Positions 61,822 through 64,000 of a stretch of 64,000 nt of DNA are shown here, one piece after another. The stretch covers positions 83,033 to 147,032 of the forward strand of contig NZ_JBQDYF010000010.1 in NCBI RefSeq assembly GCF_052044135.1. The letters run 5' to 3'. The position numbers and the translations under genes are program-made. The DNA comes from Salinisphaera sp052044135. GTDB lineage: Bacteria > Pseudomonadota > Gammaproteobacteria > Nevskiales > Salinisphaeraceae. The notes below the pieces were generated by a model. It made no database searches. It worked only from the letters and a program-made list of their open reading frames with translations, and was not told the DNA's origin. Within the stretch, counting starts at the first letter, position 1. Each line of letters starts with the position of its first letter.

Positions 61822-63984
61822 ATGGCGCAGGAAATCAAGGTCCCGGATATTGGTGATTTCGACGCGGTCGAGATCATCGAAGTGCTTGTCGCCGAGGGCG
61901 ACACGGTCGAAAAGGAACAGCCGCTGATCACGCTGGAGTCCGACAAGGCCACACTGGAAGTGCCCTCCACCGCCGCCGGGCGGATCACGAGCCTGAAGGT
62001 CGCCGAGGGCGACACGGTCTCGGAAGGCGATTTGATCGCCCTGATCGAAGCCGCGGACGCAGCGGATGAATCCGACAGCGATGGCGGCTCGGCCGGCGAC
62101 ACCGCCGGGGCCGACCAGCAATCCGATGAGCCTCGGGGCGCCGATAGCGCGGCCGACGAGTCCGAAGACAGCGGCAGCCAGGGCGAAGACGAAACCGTCG
62201 AGGTGAAGGTGCCCGACATCGGCGATTTCGATTCGGTCGAAGTCATCGAAGTGCTGGTGGCCGAAGGCGATACGGTGGAGGTCGAACAGCCCCTGATTAC
62301 GCTGGAATCCGACAAGGCCACGCTGGAAGTCCCCTCCACCGCCGCCGGTACCATCCGCGAACTGAAGGTCAAGGAAGGCAGCACCGTATCCGAAGGCGAC
62401 CTGATCGCCCTGGTGGCCTCGGCCGCAAGCGGCGGTGGCAAGGCGGCGAAGAGCGAATCGAAATCTGGCGGGGATAAGCCGGCCGGCGGCGACAGCGCCA
62501 AGGCCTCATCCGGCGGCGCGTCGAAGTCCGAGTCCAAGGGCACCACGCCCGCCAGCGACCCCAAAAACGAAAAGCACAATTACGATTGCGATGTGCTCGT
62601 GCTGGGCTCCGGCCCCGGCGGCTACACCGCCGCCTTCCGTGCCGCAGACCTGGGCCTGAACGTCACCCTGGTCGAGCGCCACAGTGTGCTCGGCGGCGTC
62701 TGCCTCAACGTCGGCTGTATCCCATCCAAGGCCCTGCTCCACTCGGCCAAGGTGATTGAAGACGCCGCCAACATGGCCCGCCACGGTGTCAGCTTCGGCA
62801 AGCCCGAGATCGATCTCGAAAAACTGCTGGACTACAAGCAGTCCGTCATCGACCAGCTCACCGGCGGCCTGAAATCCATGGCATCCAAGCGCAAGGTGAA
62901 CGTTGTCAACGGCACCGGCACCTTCGCCGACGACCACACGCTCAAGATCGACGGCAACGACGATACGAATCAGATCACCTTCAACAAGGCGATCATCGCG
63001 GTCGGTTCCGAGCCGGTCATGCTGCCCGGCTGGCCCGAAGACGAGCGCATCTGGACGTCCGAGGAAGCCCTCTCCCCCGACGAAATCCCCGGCTCGCTGC
63101 TGGTCGTCGGCGGCGGCATCATCGGCTGCGAGATCGCCAACGTCTATGCCGCCCACGGCACCGAGGTCGATGTGGTCGAGATGACGGATTCCCTCATCCC
63201 CGGCGCCGACAAGGACCTCATCAAGCCGCTCACCAAGCGCATGAACAAGCGCTGCGGCAACATCTGGGTGTCCACCAAGGTCACGGGCCTCAAGGCCAAC
63301 AAGAAAGCGCTCAAGGCGACCTTCGAAGGCAAGGACGCGCCCGAATCCAAGAATTACGACCGCGTGCTGGTCGCCGTCGGCCGCAAGCCCAACGGCCACA
63401 AGATCGGCGCCGAGAACGCCGGCCTCGAAGTCAACGACCGCGGCTTCATCCCGGTCGACAAACAGTGCCGCACCAACGTCGCGCACATCTTCGCCATCGG
63501 CGACGTCTCCGGCGAACCCCAGCTCGCCCACCGCGCGACCCACCAGGGCAAGGTTGCGGCTGAATGCTGCGCCGGCGAAAAAGCGGCGTTCGACGCCAAG
63601 TGCATCCCCTCGGTCGTCTACACCGATCCGGAAGTCGCCTGGACCGGCGTCACCGAAACCCAGGCCAAGAAGGAAGGCATCGAATACACCAAGAGCGCCT
63701 TCCCCTGGGCCGCCAACGGCCGCGCCATCGGCCTGGACGCCACCGACGGCAGCACCAAGCTGCTGTTCGGCGCCGACGGCCGCATCATCGGCGCCGGTGC
63801 CGTGGGCTCGGGCGCCGGCGACCTGATCGCCGAGACCTGTCTGGCGATCGAAATGGGCGCCGACGCCCACGACATCGGGCTCACGATCCACCCGCACCCG
63901 ACACTCGCCGAAACGGTCGGCATGGCCGCCGAGGCCGAGGCGGGCACGCTGACGGATCTGTATATTCCGAAGAAGAAAAAGTAG
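61822..63984 (+). CDS. lpd: Dihydrolipoyl dehydrogenase (E3) with two N-terminal lipoyl domains
   Basis: 720-aa flavoprotein reoxidising dihydrolipoyl groups with NAD. Two lipoyl domains (about residues 3-79 and 126-202; lysines K42 and K165 in ESDKATLEVPS) precede the E3 body. The body has FAD motif VLGSGPGGYTAAFRAADLG, redox disulfide GGVCLNVGCIPSK (C294, C299), NAD motif VVGGGIIGCEIANVYA, a second FAD contact AIGDVSGEPQLAH, and the catalytic HPHPTLAE near the end. Enteric E3 has no lipoyl domain and some others have one; two is unusual. It begins 77 nt after the toxin gene, so it may need its own promoter. Confidence 0.95.
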   Translation: MAQEIKVPDIGDFDAVEIIEVLVAEGDTVEKEQPLITLESDKATLEVPSTAAGRITSLKVAEGDTVSEGDLIALIEAADAADESDSDGGSAGDTAGADQQSDEPRGADSAADESEDSGSQGEDETVEVKVPDIGDFDSVEVIEVLVAEGDTVEVEQPLITLESDKATLEVPSTAAGTIRELKVKEGSTVSEGDLIALVASAASGGGKAAKSESKSGGDKPAGGDSAKASSGGASKSESKGTTPASDPKNEKHNYDCDVLVLGSGPGGYTAAFRAADLGLNVTLVERHSVLGGVCLNVGCIPSKALLHSAKVIEDAANMARHGVSFGKPEIDLEKLLDYKQSVIDQLTGGLKSMASKRKVNVVNGTGTFADDHTLKIDGNDDTNQITFNKAIIAVGSEPVMLPGWPEDERIWTSEEALSPDEIPGSLLVVGGGIIGCEIANVYAAHGTEVDVVEMTDSLIPGADKDLIKPLTKRMNKRCGNIWVSTKVTGLKANKKALKATFEGKDAPESKNYDRVLVAVGRKPNGHKIGAENAGLEVNDRGFIPVDKQCRTNVAHIFAIGDVSGEPQLAHRATHQGKVAAECCAGEKAAFDAKCIPSVVYTDPEVAWTGVTETQAKKEGIEYTKSAFPWAANGRAIGLDATDGSTKLLFGADGRIIGAGAVGSGAGDLIAETCLAIEMGADAHDIGLTIHPHPTLAETVGMAAEAEAGTLTDLYIPKKKK

Positions 63985-64000
63985 CGGCGCTGCTTTTCGG

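Overview
The window is a 64-kb piece of a GC-rich gammaproteobacterial chromosome carrying the replication-origin neighbourhood. On one side lie dnaA-dnaN-recF-gyrB (minus strand) and on the other rpmH-rnpA-yidC-mnmE (plus strand). Gene content (ntrBC-glnA, tamAB, glyQS-gmhB, gamma-type aceE-aceF-lpd, engB next to polA) fits a Gammaproteobacterium outside the Enterobacteria. A halophilic Salinisphaera-like lineage is my guess from overall resemblance, not something I could test.

Layout. 1-7.4 kb: 3' truncated (window edge) M13 metallopeptidase, HAD-IIA phosphatase, a secreted helix-hairpin-helix protein, a 5'-nucleotidase, an MtfA-like protein that has lost its zinc site, and a two-gene oxidoreductase operon. 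7.5-13.2 kb: glutathione transferase, methionine-salvage genes mtnC and mtnA, and GDP-mannose genes manC-manB. 13.3-20.8 kb: dsbA, engB, a striking tandem array, polA, lysA, lptM. 20.8-33 kb: formaldehyde detoxification pair (S-formylglutathione hydrolase, class III alcohol dehydrogenase), a carboxylesterase, DedA protein, tamA-tamB, S9 peptidase, NRDE protein. 33-41.6 kb: ntrC-ntrB, a DUF4124 protein, glnA, and divergent glyQ-glyS-gmhB. 41.7-51.9 kb: origin region. 52-64 kb: FMN glutamate-synthase-like protein, glutaminyl cyclase, an amidoligase/amidotransferase pair, and the pyruvate dehydrogenase operon, interrupted by a toxin-antitoxin pair.

The most interesting element is at 14.8-15.76 kb, between engB and polA. 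This is the locus that holds Spot 42 in E. coli and ErsA in Pseudomonas. Here there are five tandem units on the minus strand. Each has a sigma-E/AlgU-type promoter (GGAACTT-like, 16-17 bp, TCT-like), a predicted start G exactly 11 nt below the first -10 base, three stem-loops and a Rho-independent terminator. The first stem differs in sequence between units but keeps its pairing, while the CU-rich second stem-loop is invariant. This looks like a family of five sibling envelope-stress small RNAs.

Other points of note: two copies of a ~180-bp MITE-like palindromic element in opposite orientation; three parS-like palindromes (two inside recF, one before aceF); an AT-rich dnaA-dnaN gap with DnaA boxes; overlapping NtrC sites plus a sigma-54 promoter before glnA; dihydrolipoyl dehydrogenase with two lipoyl domains; and a 25-bp inverted-repeat operator before the amidoligase operon. 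All calls come from reading the sequence and translations; no database search was run.
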